From Beijerinckiaceae bacterium (GTDB lineage: Bacteria > Pseudomonadota > Alphaproteobacteria > Rhizobiales > Beijerinckiaceae): DNA of 50,970 bases. Positions 9,911 to 17,675 of the stretch are shown here, piece after piece. A program made the translations under genes and the position numbers. Numbering within the stretch: the first letter of the stretch is position 1; every line of letters starts with the position of its first letter. The notes beneath the pieces are model-generated. The model was not told the DNA's origin and searched no databases. It saw nothing but the letters and a program-made list of their open reading frames with translations. The stretch covers positions 1 to 50,970 of the forward strand of contig CANJVX010000021.1 in the NCBI GenBank assembly GCA_947478405.1. Reading direction: 5' to 3'.

Positions 9911-9959
9911 GGCGCCTCGCACCTGACGAAGGTGTGATGAGCTTCCACTATTGATCCTG

Positions 9960-9993
9960 AGCGGGGCGGGGATGAAAATCCCTCAGCCCCGCT
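9960..9993 (+). other. Nested hairpin upstream of secY
   Basis: The outer arms AGCGGGGC (9960-9967) and GCCCCGCT (9986-9993) enclose a second stem, GGGAT/ATCCC, closed by a GAAA tetraloop (9974-9977). TTGTCATGTT follows, which is too poor in T for a good terminator. It lies about 60 nt before the secY start and could tune read-through or mRNA stability between rplO and secY. Confidence 0.6.
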
Positions 9994-10056
9994 TGTCATG
10001 TTCAGACCTTGAAAATGAAAAGCGCAGGGCGGCGCCCAGCGCATCCGGAGTGCTTC

Positions 10057-11391
10057 ATGGCATCGGCAGCCGAACAGCTTGCAGCGAACATCAACTTCTC
10101 GGCCATCGGGAAGTCTGAAGAACTCAAGAAGCGGATCTGGTTCACGCTGGGTGCGCTGATCGTCTATCGTCTGGGCACTTACATTCCATTGCCTGGCATT
10201 GACCCCGCCGCCTTTGAAGCCAGCTTCACGGGCAAGCAGCAGGGCGTGCTTGAATTGTTCAACATGTTCGCTGGTGGCGCGGTGCAGCGCATGGCGATTT
10301 TTGCCTTGAACATCATGCCTTATATTTCGGCCTCTATCATCATTCAGCTCCTGTCCTCTGTTCTTCCCTCGCTTGAAGCCATCAAGAAGGAAGGCGAGTC
10401 GGGCCGCAAGATTCTCAATCAATACACGCGCTATCTCACAGTTTTTCTGGCGATCTTCCAGGCTTATGGCATTGCAATCGGTCTAGAGGGTCAGACGGGC
10501 GTTGTTGCCGATCCTGGCGTATTCTTCCGCATTTCAACCGTGCTGACATTGATGGGTGGCACGATGTTCCTGATGTGGCTTGGTGAGCAGATCACCTCGC
10601 GCGGTATTGGTAACGGGTCTTCGCTGATCATTTTCGCGGGCATTGTGGCGGCCTTTCCGGCGGCAATCATTTCAACGCTTGAGCTTGGTCGCCAAGGTGC
10701 CATTTCCACAGCTTTGATCTTGGCTGTGATCATCATGTCGGTCCTCGTCGTTGCCTTTATCGTCTTCGTCGAGCGTGCGCAGCGCCGCCTGCTGATCACC
10801 TATCCCAAGCGCCAGGTCGGCAATCGCGTCTATGAGGGACAGACGTCCTTTCTGCCGCTGAAGCTCAACACGGCGGGTGTCATCCCCCCGATCTTCGCCT
10901 CGTCTCTTTTGCTGCTGCCGACCACGATTGCGAGCTTCTCGCAGGCGCAGGGAAACACCGGCATTTTGGCAACGATCACGACCTATCTCGGCCATGGCCG
11001 TCCGCTCTATATGGTCGTTTATGTCGCGCTGATCGTGTTCTTTGCCTTTTTCTACACAGCCATCGTCTTCAACCCGACGGAGACGGCGGACAATCTGAAG
11101 AAGCATGGCGGCTTTCTTCCCGGTATCCGCCCGGGCGAGCGCACCGCGCAATTCATTGATTCCGTTCTGGTCAAGATCACTGTTCTGGGGGCGGCCTATC
11201 TGGCCATCATCTGCCTCTTACCCGAACTGCTGATTTCCTACGCAGCGCTACCGTTCTATTTCGGTGGAACGTCGCTGCTCATCGTTGTGAGCGTCACGAT
11301 GGATACTGTGGCTCAGGTCCACGGCCATCTTCAGGCGCAGCAATATGAGGGGCTCGTGAAAAAGGCGAAGCTGCGTGGGAGAAAGAGATGA
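10057..11391 (+). CDS. secY: Protein translocase subunit SecY
   Basis: SecY is 444 residues and forms the membrane channel of the Sec translocon with SecE and SecG. Ten hydrophobic segments are visible. Hallmarks include [12 protein letters not shown] after the first segment, GMF-type [21 protein letters not shown] (within about 180-200), and the cytosolic loop [17 protein letters not shown]. The start at 10057 has CCGGAG 6 nt upstream and gives the usual [14 protein letters not shown]; an ATG at 10009 is in frame but unsupported. The stop overlaps adk by 4 nt. Confidence 0.97.
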   Translation: MASAAEQLAANINFSAIGKSEELKKRIWFTLGALIVYRLGTYIPLPGIDPAAFEASFTGKQQGVLELFNMFAGGAVQRMAIFALNIMPYISASIIIQLLSSVLPSLEAIKKEGESGRKILNQYTRYLTVFLAIFQAYGIAIGLEGQTGVVADPGVFFRISTVLTLMGGTMFLMWLGEQITSRGIGNGSSLIIFAGIVAAFPAAIISTLELGRQGAISTALILAVIIMSVLVVAFIVFVERAQRRLLITYPKRQVGNRVYEGQTSFLPLKLNTAGVIPPIFASSLLLLPTTIASFSQAQGNTGILATITTYLGHGRPLYMVVYVALIVFFAFFYTAIVFNPTETADNLKKHGGFLPGIRPGERTAQFIDSVLVKITVLGAAYLAIICLLPELLISYAALPFYFGGTSLLIVVSVTMDTVAQVHGHLQAQQYEGLVKKAKLRGRKR

Positions 11392-11966
11392 GGCTGATAC
11401 TTCTGGGACCGCCGGGTGCCGGCAAAGGCACGCAGGCAGCCCGTCTTGTCGAGAAGTTTGATATTCCGCAGCTTTCCACCGGAGACATGCTGCGCGCCGC
11501 CGTCAAGGCCGGCAGTCCGGTCGGCCTGAAGGCCAAGGCGGTGATGGATGCCGGCGGGCTGGTCTCGGACGAGATAGTGGTCGGCATTATTTCAGACCGC
11601 ATTGAAGAGGCCGATGCCAAGAAAGGCTTCATCCTCGACGGCTTCCCGCGCACAGTTGCCCAAGCTGAGGCGCTGGATGCGCTTCTGGCCAAGAAGCACA
11701 TGGAGCTGGACGCCATTGTCGAACTGAAGGTCGACGAGGACGCACTTTTGGCGCGCATCGAAAACCGGGCCCGTGAGACGTTGGCCGCTGGCGGCACGGT
11801 GCGCGCGGACGACAATCCGGAGGCCTTCAAGGTCCGCCTCGACGCCTACCGCGTCCAGACAGCACCCGTGTCGGCCTATTACGCCTCCAAGGGCACCCTG
11901 AAGACCGTGGATGGCATGCTGCCGATCGACGGTGTCACCAAGGCGCTCGACAAGATTCTGGCCTGA
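11388..11966 (+). CDS. adk: Adenylate kinase
   Basis: The enzyme converts ATP + AMP to 2 ADP in the cytosol. The P-loop GPPGAGKGT is at residues 7-15. The AMP-binding region [12 protein letters not shown] follows, and [13 protein letters not shown] carries the conserved Asp and Arg. At 192 residues with [12 protein letters not shown] in place of a cysteine-containing lid, it is the short, zinc-free form. It is coupled to secY (ATGA) and closes the transcription unit. Confidence 0.97.
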   Translation: MRLILLGPPGAGKGTQAARLVEKFDIPQLSTGDMLRAAVKAGSPVGLKAKAVMDAGGLVSDEIVVGIISDRIEEADAKKGFILDGFPRTVAQAEALDALLAKKHMELDAIVELKVDEDALLARIENRARETLAAGGTVRADDNPEAFKVRLDAYRVQTAPVSAYYASKGTLKTVDGMLPIDGVTKALDKILA

Positions 11967-11990
11967 GGGCAGGGGACTTTGAGGCACTTG

Positions 11991-12021
11991 AAAAAAGCCG
12001 GGCTTATGCTCGGCTTTTTTT
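11991..12021 (+). terminator. Rho-independent terminator of the S10-spc-adk unit
   Basis: AAAAAAGCCGGGC pairs with GCTCGGCTTTTTT around TTAT, with one G-T pair, and ends in seven T. It starts 24 nt after the adk stop and separates the spc block from the alpha operon. Confidence 0.9.
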
Positions 12022-12033
12022 GTTTTCTGTTCG

Positions 12034-12124
12034 CCGTCATTGCGAGCCTCGGGCGAAGCAATCCAGAGCTTTCACGTGCGGCTTCTGGATTGCTTCGTCA
12101 CCTCCGGCTCCTCACAATGGCGGG
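12034..12124. repeat. REP-like palindromic repeat, full-length copy 1
   Basis: A 91-bp imperfect palindrome. The outer arms are CGTCATTGCGAGCC and GGCTCCTCACAATGGCG; the inner arms are GAAGCAATCCAGAGC and GCTTCTGGATTGCTTC. Similar copies are at 13302, 29401 and 47515, with shortened forms elsewhere. No open reading frame is contained. It lies between the adk terminator and the 3' end of the beta-barrel gene. Confidence 0.8.
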
Positions 12125-12190
12125 GTTGAGCGCGCAAGCCAATATATTCAGATCGGCGTGTGGCTGTCTGGACGAATTCTGGCACGATGA

Positions 12191-12895
12191 TCAGAATTTA
12201 TAGGCCAATCCACCGCGGACAGCAGAGGCTGTGAGCTTATAAATGTAATCGTCGCTATGCTCACCGGATCTTTGCTTGCCGAAATTATAATAGCTGTAAT
12301 CAAGGCGTCCGGCCCAATGGTTTGTGAGTGCATATTCCATACCGCCACCCAAAGTGTAGCCGGTGTAGTCACGTGTTTGGTCGTAATATGCGCTGCCTGC
12401 CGGAAGAGAAATTCTCAGCGTTGTGAGGCCGGCGCCTCCCGTGCCGTAAAATAGGGCGCGATCAAACGCATAGCCTACGCGCGCCCTGATTGTTCCGATA
12501 TGCGACATTTCTGGCTTCAGTGTCCAATAGCTAGTTGGCGTCACATTGAATGTGTGTGTGGAGAAAATATTAGCTGCTTCAAACATGACTTCGGCACCGA
12601 TGACCCAATTTTCTTTCTGCCAATTATAGCCAGCATAGGCCCCGCCGAGTGCGCCTGTTGCATCTGTAAAGCCTGAATCGCCATAACCAAAAAGTCCGCC
12701 TGTTATGTGGGTGTTAAATGCATAGCCAACGCTGGCGCCCAGATAGGGGCCGGTCCAGTCGTAGGACTGTGATTTATCAGCGGCAAATCGTGATGAGACA
12801 TGCGATGGGTTTTTAGGTTCAGCCACATCAGCTGCCTGAGCAGATTGAAATGCGGCAAAGAAAGACAGAATACATATGAGGGATCGGCACCGCAT
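12191..12895 (-). CDS. Outer-membrane beta-barrel protein (Omp25/RopB-like porin family)
   Basis: A 234-residue protein with a signal peptide (LICILSFFAAFQSAQA, cut after about residue 21), then alternating beta-strand sequence ending in YKF, the terminal aromatic expected of a barrel for BAM recognition. The segments YDWTGPYLGASVGYAF and YALTNHWAGRLDYSYYNFG resemble the Omp25/31/RopB barrels of Hyphomicrobiales. The start at 12895 follows GGAGG; an upstream ATG would overlap that site. The gene is more AT-rich than its neighbours and interrupts the ribosomal cluster on the opposite strand, which suggests insertion. Ligand or pore function is not known. Confidence 0.88.
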   Translation of the reverse strand: MRCRSLICILSFFAAFQSAQAADVAEPKNPSHVSSRFAADKSQSYDWTGPYLGASVGYAFNTHITGGLFGYGDSGFTDATGALGGAYAGYNWQKENWVIGAEVMFEAANIFSTHTFNVTPTSYWTLKPEMSHIGTIRARVGYAFDRALFYGTGGAGLTTLRISLPAGSAYYDQTRDYTGYTLGGGMEYALTNHWAGRLDYSYYNFGKQRSGEHSDDYIYKLTASAVRGGLAYKF

Positions 12896-13301
12896 GGGAG
12901 CCTCCATGAGTTTGAAATAAAAAAAAGAATTAGTAACGATTACTCAGACACGATTTCGCAAAGCGCATCCGTGAAGATGAGCTACAGATATTTTGTGTTT
13001 GATCAGAGATGTTCTGCTAACGCACGGCACGCAATTGGAGAGAGGCATCAAATGATACCGGCATCCTGCATGTGTTTTTAAGAATGCAGGTCTCTCGGAT
13101 TTTTGTGTCAGATGACGCAAGTCAAAAGGCTGTCATGCACGCCATTCAATTCGTGATTAAATTTTATGTGCGTCGTAGTAGCGAATCGCTCCAAACGCGA
13201 GCGCAAGTGAAGTGTGCGTTTCTGCAGTCTATAAAAAACAAATAAAGTGAAACACACCCAATTTCTGATGATTTGAAACGAGCGCCAGTGCCCTTTGATG
13301 T

Positions 13302-13391
13302 CGTCGCTGCGAGTATCCACGAAGCCATCCAGAAGCCGCGCGTGCGGCCTCTGGATGGCAGCATCAGCCTTCGGCATCCTCGTAAGGACGG
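13302..13391. repeat. REP-like palindromic repeat, degenerate copy 2
   Basis: A diverged 90-bp copy in the same layout as 12034-12124: CGTCGCTGCGAG at one end, TCCTCGTAAGGACGG at the other. The centre is a strong hairpin, CCATCCAGAAGCCGC (13325-13339) with GCGGCCTCTGGATGG (13344-13358), with one mismatch. It lies about 80 nt upstream of the predicted alpha-operon promoter. Confidence 0.7.
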
Positions 13392-13471
13392 TGGGGGGTG
13401 CGCGGGTGAAGGGCATAGGAAAAAATACCTCAGATCCGGCCCGAAACACTCTTTTTCGGCCCCTCTTTCGC

Positions 13472-13500
13472 TTGACCCACACCCACCCTTCCCCTAGAAG
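13472..13500 (+). promoter_or_regulatory. Candidate promoter of the rpsM-rpsK-rpoA-rplQ operon
   Basis: TTGACCC (13472-13478) is followed after 14 nt by CCTAGAAG (13493-13500). This fits the alphaproteobacterial housekeeping consensus (TTGaCgS, 10-14 nt, GCTANAWC) and lies about 150 nt before rpsM. A separate promoter is expected because the upstream unit ends at the adk terminator. No transcript start is known. Confidence 0.6.
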
Positions 13501-13518
13501 ACAGGTCTTCACCCGAGA

Positions 13519-13569
13519 CGCGTGCGCTCTTGGGGCTCTGCCTTTGGCAGGGTCGCCCTAAAACACGCG
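13519..13569 (+). other. Structured leader of the alpha operon
   Basis: The outer arms CGCGTG (13519-13524) and CACGCG (13564-13569) enclose a 9-bp stem, GGCTCTGCC/GGCAGGGTC (13534-13554), with a TTT loop and G-T pairs. It would lie at the 5' end of the RNA made from the promoter at 13472. It may be an autoregulatory leader, but no known family was matched. Confidence 0.5.
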
Positions 13570-13651
13570 CTTCACTCCGCAAGGGCCGGCCTCCACCGGC
13601 GCGGGGATCATCAGCTGGTTGCTTGACGCAGCCTCACATGGAGACGGCCGA

Positions 13652-14020
13652 ATGGCTCGTATTGCAGGCGTAAACATTCCGACCAATAAGCGCGTCATCA
13701 TCGCGCTTCAGTACATCCACGGCATTGGCGCCAAGAAGGCCGAAGAGATCTGTGAAAAGGTCAACATTCCGGCCGAGCGTCGTGTCTCGCAGTTGACCGA
13801 CGCCGAAGTTTTGCAGATCCGCGAAACCATCGACCGTGATTACATGGTCGAAGGCGATCTGCGTCGTGACGTCGCGATGAACATCAAGCGCCTGATGGAC
13901 CTTGGTTGCTATCGCGGCCTGCGTCATCGTCGTCAGCTGCCTGTTCGTGGACAGCGTACGCACACCAATGCCCGCACCCGCAAGGGCAAGGCTAAGGCGA
14001 TTGCTGGCAAGAAGAAGTAA
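13652..14020 (+). CDS. rpsM: 30S ribosomal protein S13
   Basis: S13 is 122 residues and starts [20 protein letters not shown]. It bridges to the 50S head region and contacts the P-site tRNA. The helix-two-turn-helix [20 protein letters not shown] and the basic tail [11 protein letters not shown] are intact. GGAGA 7 nt upstream supports the ATG at 13652. It is the first gene of the alpha operon. Confidence 0.98.
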   Translation: MARIAGVNIPTNKRVIIALQYIHGIGAKKAEEICEKVNIPAERRVSQLTDAEVLQIRETIDRDYMVEGDLRRDVAMNIKRLMDLGCYRGLRHRRQLPVRGQRTHTNARTRKGKAKAIAGKKK

Positions 14021-14038
14021 TTCTTCATCATACCCTTC

Positions 14039-14060
14039 GCGCAACGCGTCAGCGTTGCGC
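14039..14060 (+). other. Perfect hairpin in the rpsM-rpsK gap
   Basis: GCGCAACGC (14039-14047) pairs without mismatch with GCGTTGCGC (14052-14060) around GTCA, 19 nt after the rpsM stop. No T run follows. It is one of several such stems between genes of these operons. Confidence 0.6.
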
Positions 14061-14117
14061 CGATTACCTCACATCCCCAGCGCCTGGAATGACGGGCGCG
14101 CATGAAGGACAATTGAT

Positions 14118-14507
14118 ATGGCAAAAGAAGCTGGCCGCGTTCGCCGCCGCGAACGCAAGAACATCGCCTCGGGCGTCGCCCATGTGAGCTCGACGTTCAA
14201 CAACACAATGATCACCATCACCGACGCGCAGGGCAACACGATCTCTTGGTCGTCAGCCGGCACGATGGGTTTCAAGGGCTCGCGTAAGTCGACCCCTTAT
14301 GCCGCTCAGATGGCTGCAGAAGATGCCGCCAAAAAGGCGCAGGAACATGGCATGCGCACGATTGAAGTCGAAGTGTCGGGACCAGGTTCTGGCCGTGAAT
14401 CAGCTCTGCGCGCTTTGCAGGCTGCCGGTTTCACCGTGACCTCCATCCGCGACGTCACGCCGATCCCGCACAATGGTTGCCGTCCGCGCAAGCGTCGTCG
14501 CGTCTAA
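14118..14507 (+). CDS. rpsK: 30S ribosomal protein S11
   Basis: S11 is 129 residues, starting [20 protein letters not shown], and lies on the 30S platform near the mRNA exit. The conserved C terminus [18 protein letters not shown] is intact, including the Asn-Gly where isoaspartate is reported in E. coli. AAGGACAATTGAT precedes the start. A 126-nt gap with two structured elements follows. Confidence 0.98.
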   Translation: MAKEAGRVRRRERKNIASGVAHVSSTFNNTMITITDAQGNTISWSSAGTMGFKGSRKSTPYAAQMAAEDAAKKAQEHGMRTIEVEVSGPGSGRESALRALQAAGFTVTSIRDVTPIPHNGCRPRKRRRV

Positions 14508-14529
14508 TTTTTTATTCAAGTCTACGTCG

Positions 14530-14565
14530 CTCTCACTGACGGGTGAGAGGGGCGCGTTTTGTTTT
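14530..14565 (+). other. Hairpin with T-rich tail after rpsK
   Basis: CTCTCAC (14530-14536) pairs with GTGAGAG (14543-14549); the tail GGGCGCGTTTTGTTTTC (14550 onward) is T-rich. It has some features of a terminator but the T run starts late, so partial attenuation before rpoA is more likely than full termination. Confidence 0.45.
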
Positions 14566-14570
14566 CATCG

Positions 14571-14614
14571 GCAGCATGAAGCCAGGGTCGACGGACCGAT
14601 ATGCTTCAGGCTGC
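14571..14614 (+). other. Two-tier stem just upstream of the rpoA ribosome-binding site
   Basis: GCAGC-A-TGAAGC (14571-14582) pairs with GCTTCA-G-GCTGC (14603-14614), with symmetric single-base bulges. Inside lies GGTC-GACG-GACC (14586-14597). The stem ends 6 nt before the AAGGAA site of rpoA, so folding or protein binding could affect rpoA translation. Pairing is seen directly; the role is inferred. Confidence 0.55.
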
Positions 14615-14633
14615 ATCATGAAGGAATACACAC

Positions 14634-15650
14634 GTGATCCAGAAGAATTGGCAAGAACTCATCAAGCCGAACAAGCTCGAAGTGATCCCTGGCGATGATG
14701 CCAAGCGCTTCGCGACTGTTGTGGCTGAACCGCTTGAGCGCGGCTTTGGCCTGACGCTGGGAAATGCGCTGCGTCGCATTCTCTTGTCCTCGCTGCAGGG
14801 CGCGGCGATCACCTCGGTGCAGATCGATGGTGTGTTGCACGAGTTCTCCTCGATCCCGGGCGTGCGTGAAGATGTCACCGACATCGTTCTCAACATCAAG
14901 GACATCGCCATCCGCATGCAGGGGGATGGCCCAAAACGCATGGTGCTCAAGAAGCAGGGCCCGGGCGCCGTGCTTGCCGGCGATATCGCAGTGACTGGCG
15001 ACGTGACGGTTCTCAATCCGAACCTTGTGATCTGCAACCTCGATGAGGGCGCAGAAATCCGCATGGAGTTCACCGTCAATACGGGCAAGGGCTATGTGAC
15101 CGCCGAGCAGAACCGAGCTGAAGATGCGCCGATCGGCTTGATTCCGGTCGACAGCCTTTATGCGCCGGTGAAGAAGGTCGCTTATCGCGTCGAAAACACC
15201 CGCGAAGGCCAGGTGCTCGACTATGACAAGCTGACGCTGAACATCGAAACCGATGGTTCGATCACGCCTGATGATGCTGTGGCCTATGCTGCGCGCATTC
15301 TGCAGGATCAGCTCAATGTCTTCGTGAATTTCGAAGAGCCGCGTCGCGAAGAAACGGCGCCCTCGATCCCCGAACTCGCATTCAACCCTGCGCTGCTCAA
15401 GAAGGTCGACGAACTCGAACTCTCTGTGCGCTCGGCAAACTGCCTCAAGAACGACAACATTGTCTACATCGGTGATCTCATCCAGAAGACCGAAGCCGAG
15501 ATGTTACGCACGCCGAATTTCGGCCGCAAGTCGCTCAACGAGATTAAGGAAGTTCTCGCCCAGATGGGTCTCCATCTCGGCATGGAAGTGACCGGCTGGC
15601 CGCCGGAAAATATCGAAGAGCTCGCTAAGCGCTTCGAAGAACATTATTGA
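14634..15650 (+). CDS. rpoA: DNA-directed RNA polymerase subunit alpha
   Basis: The alpha subunit dimer nucleates RNA polymerase assembly. The protein is 338 residues: an N-terminal assembly domain (1 to about 235, with [20 protein letters not shown] and [20 protein letters not shown]), a linker, then the C-terminal domain (about 255-325) with [20 protein letters not shown] and [14 protein letters not shown], which contact UP elements and activators. It starts at GTG with AAGGAA upstream; the nearby ATG at 14618 is out of frame. Confidence 0.98.
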   Translation: MIQKNWQELIKPNKLEVIPGDDAKRFATVVAEPLERGFGLTLGNALRRILLSSLQGAAITSVQIDGVLHEFSSIPGVREDVTDIVLNIKDIAIRMQGDGPKRMVLKKQGPGAVLAGDIAVTGDVTVLNPNLVICNLDEGAEIRMEFTVNTGKGYVTAEQNRAEDAPIGLIPVDSLYAPVKKVAYRVENTREGQVLDYDKLTLNIETDGSITPDDAVAYAARILQDQLNVFVNFEEPRREETAPSIPELAFNPALLKKVDELELSVRSANCLKNDNIVYIGDLIQKTEAEMLRTPNFGRKSLNEIKEVLAQMGLHLGMEVTGWPPENIEELAKRFEEHY

Positions 15651-15736
15651 GTTTTAAACCGAGGGTAGCATTCTGCCCCCAAATACCCAGATCGGCGTTC
15701 CTTGGCACGGCGTCCGATAAAAATTAGGAGAGCCAC

Positions 15737-16150
15737 ATGTATCATGGTCGTAAGAAGCGTCGTTTTAACCGCACAGCAGAACATCGTAAGGCGATGTTTG
15801 CAAACATGTGCCAGGCGCTGATCAAGCACGAACAGATCATCACTACGCTTCCCAAGGCGAAGGATCTTCGCCCGGTCATCGAAAAGCTTGTCACACTTGG
15901 CAAGCGCGGAGATCTGCATGCGCGTCGCCAAGCCATCTCGCAGATGAAGGACGTTGATCTCGTCCGTAAGCTGTTTGACGTGCTGGCCCCCCGCTATAAG
16001 GAGCGTAACGGTGGTTACACCCGCGTGCTCAAGGCCGGATTCCGCTTCGGCGATAATGCCCCGATGGCCGTAATCGAATTCCTTGATCGTGACGTGGAAG
16101 CGCGCGGCAAGGATTCTGGTCCGGTGATCGAGCTAGATGCTGCTGAATAA
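15737..16150 (+). CDS. rplQ: 50S ribosomal protein L17
   Basis: L17 is 137 residues and starts [20 protein letters not shown]. It binds 23S rRNA near the exit tunnel. The core motif [20 protein letters not shown] and [20 protein letters not shown] are conserved, and the tail is acidic. TAGGAGAG precedes the ATG. It ends the alpha operon and is followed by a terminator; rpsD is not part of this operon. Confidence 0.98.
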   Translation: MYHGRKKRRFNRTAEHRKAMFANMCQALIKHEQIITTLPKAKDLRPVIEKLVTLGKRGDLHARRQAISQMKDVDLVRKLFDVLAPRYKERNGGYTRVLKAGFRFGDNAPMAVIEFLDRDVEARGKDSGPVIELDAAE

Positions 16151-16173
16151 TCAGCGCGTCGTGACATGAATTT

Positions 16174-16204
16174 AAAAGGGCGGTCCTTCGGGCCGCCCTT
16201 TTTT
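16174..16204 (+). terminator. Rho-independent terminator after rplQ
   Basis: AAAAGGGCGGTCC (16174-16186) pairs with GGGCCGCCCTTTT (16190-16202) around TTC, with one T-G pair, followed by T residues. It starts 24 nt after the rplQ stop. Confidence 0.92.
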
Positions 16205-16228
16205 GTTTTTTGATTGCACGCTAGTCTT

Positions 16229-16264
16229 GCCATCATTGCTTCGCTCTTGGCGCGCAATGACGTA
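16229..16264. repeat. Shortened REP-like palindrome
   Basis: TCATTGCTTCG and GCGCAATGACG face each other across about 12 nt. This keeps the two ends of the longer repeat at 12034 but lacks its centre. It lies directly upstream of the ribosome-binding site of the htrA-type gene. Confidence 0.55.
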
Positions 16265-16282
16265 TCGCTTCTGGAGGTCGTT

Positions 16283-17674
16283 ATGCTGCGTTGTTTGGCT
16301 TTCGCATTGATGGCAGCTCTTGCTGTAGCACCCCTCCATGCGCAAACACGTGCTGTGCCTGAAAGTCGTGCGCAGCTGACGCTGTCCTATGCACCTGTGG
16401 TGAAGAAGGCGCAGCCCTCGGTCGTCAATGTCTATGCCTCGCGCGTCGAGCGCCGGCCCAGTAATCCGCTGTTTGATGATCCTGTCTTTCGTCGCTTCTT
16501 TGGCGAGCAGCGTCGTGGCGGACAGACTGCACAATCTCTGGGCTCGGGCGTGATTGTCGATGCCAGCGGACTCGTCATCACCAATCATCATGTGATTGAA
16601 GGCATGACCAATGTGAAAGTCGCACTGGCGGATCGGCGCGAATTTGATGCCGAGATTGTGCTGCGCGATCCGCGCACCGATCTGGCTGTCTTGCGCATTC
16701 GCAACAGCGGCAGTTTCCCGGCTATGGAGCTGGCCGATTCAGATGCGTTGGAAGTTGGTGATGTCGTTCTGGCGCTAGGCAATCCATTTGGTGTTGGCCA
16801 GACGGTCACGCAAGGTATTGTCTCGGCACTGGCGCGCACGCAAGTGGGTATCACGGATTATGGTTTCTTCATTCAGACAGATGCGGCGATTAATCCAGGC
16901 AATTCAGGTGGCGCGCTTGTCGATATGCAGGGGCGACTTGTTGGCGTGAATTCTGCCATCTTTTCGCAATCGGGTGGTTCGATTGGAATCGGTTTTGCGA
17001 TTCCCGTTGATATGGTGAAGCTAGTTGTTGCTGCCGCAAAAGGCGGCGTGGCGCGCGTGCGCAGGCCGTGGCTGGGCGCAACATTGCAAGGCGTGTCCCG
17101 CGAGATTGCGGAGACGCTCAACATGGACCGTCCGGCCGGCGCGCTTGTCTCAGATGTGCAGGCCAATTCTCCCGCCGCGCAGGCGGGTTTGCAGCGCGGC
17201 GATGTCATCACGGATGTCGATGGACGCGAAGTGGATGACCCTGAAGGGGTCGGCTATCGCATGGGTGTGCGCCCCATTGGTGGTAGCGTGAAACTCACGA
17301 CGCTTCGGAGCGGGCGCGCGACAACGTTGGATCTGAAGTTAATCGCGGCACCTGAGACGCCACCGCGCGAAGAGTTGAAACTGTCGGGTCGCAATCCTTT
17401 TGATGGCGCAAGTGTGGTGAATATTTCGCCAGCGACACTTGAGGAATTAGCGGTCGAAGGCGCAAAAGAGGGCGTCATTATTGCAGACGCGCCGCAGGGT
17501 ACAGCGGCAGCCAGTGTGGGCTTGCAAAAGGGTGATGTGATTGTTGCGGTGAATGATCGCAAGATCGAGCGGACAGCTGATCTGCGCGCGGCGACCAATG
17601 TCGGGCGACAGGTCTATTGGAAGCTGACTATTTTTCGCGGCGGGCAGATCATCACAAGCGTGATTGGCGGGTAA
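16283..17674 (+). CDS. HtrA/DegP-type periplasmic serine protease
   Basis: A 463-residue protein with a signal peptide (LAFALMAALAVAPLHAQ). The trypsin-like domain carries the triad His103 (in ITNHHVIEG), Asp133 (in RTDLAVLRI) and Ser208 (in INPGNSGGAL). Two PDZ domains follow, at about 270-350 and 385-460. Such proteases degrade or hold misfolded envelope proteins. The ATG at 16283 follows GGAGGT; a longer in-frame start upstream reads through a repeat and is less likely. rarA begins 1 nt after the stop. It could be degP, degQ or a further paralogue; I do not choose. Confidence 0.93.
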   Translation: MLRCLAFALMAALAVAPLHAQTRAVPESRAQLTLSYAPVVKKAQPSVVNVYASRVERRPSNPLFDDPVFRRFFGEQRRGGQTAQSLGSGVIVDASGLVITNHHVIEGMTNVKVALADRREFDAEIVLRDPRTDLAVLRIRNSGSFPAMELADSDALEVGDVVLALGNPFGVGQTVTQGIVSALARTQVGITDYGFFIQTDAAINPGNSGGALVDMQGRLVGVNSAIFSQSGGSIGIGFAIPVDMVKLVVAAAKGGVARVRRPWLGATLQGVSREIAETLNMDRPAGALVSDVQANSPAAQAGLQRGDVITDVDGREVDDPEGVGYRMGVRPIGGSVKLTTLRSGRATTLDLKLIAAPETPPREELKLSGRNPFDGASVVNISPATLEELAVEGAKEGVIIADAPQGTAAASVGLQKGDVIVAVNDRKIERTADLRAATNVGRQVYWKLTIFRGGQIITSVIGG

Positions 17675-17675
17675 G

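Larger units (their letters stand above)
12896..13651. other. Long non-coding region between the omp gene and rpsM
   Basis: About 750 nt without a credible gene. The first part (to about 13260) is AT-rich and holds the divergent upstream region of the omp gene, including the small dyad AGTAA-CGA-TTACT at 12932-12944. The second part is GC-rich and holds a degenerate palindromic repeat (13302-13391), a candidate promoter (13472-13500) and the structured leader of the alpha operon (13519-13569). Short reading frames here have no family resemblance or proper start context. Confidence 0.7.

Noticed and set aside
9960-9993. The hairpin before secY as a terminator
   Set aside because: The tail is TTGTCATGTT, too poor in T, and secY must be expressed from upstream because no strong promoter is seen in the gap.
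12257-12454. Short plus-strand frame inside the omp gene
   Set aside because: Antisense to a well-supported beta-barrel gene and without a start context.
13164-13561. Several overlapping short frames in the gap before rpsM
   Set aside because: They read through the degenerate repeat and promoter, have no ribosome-binding sites, and show no protein family pattern.
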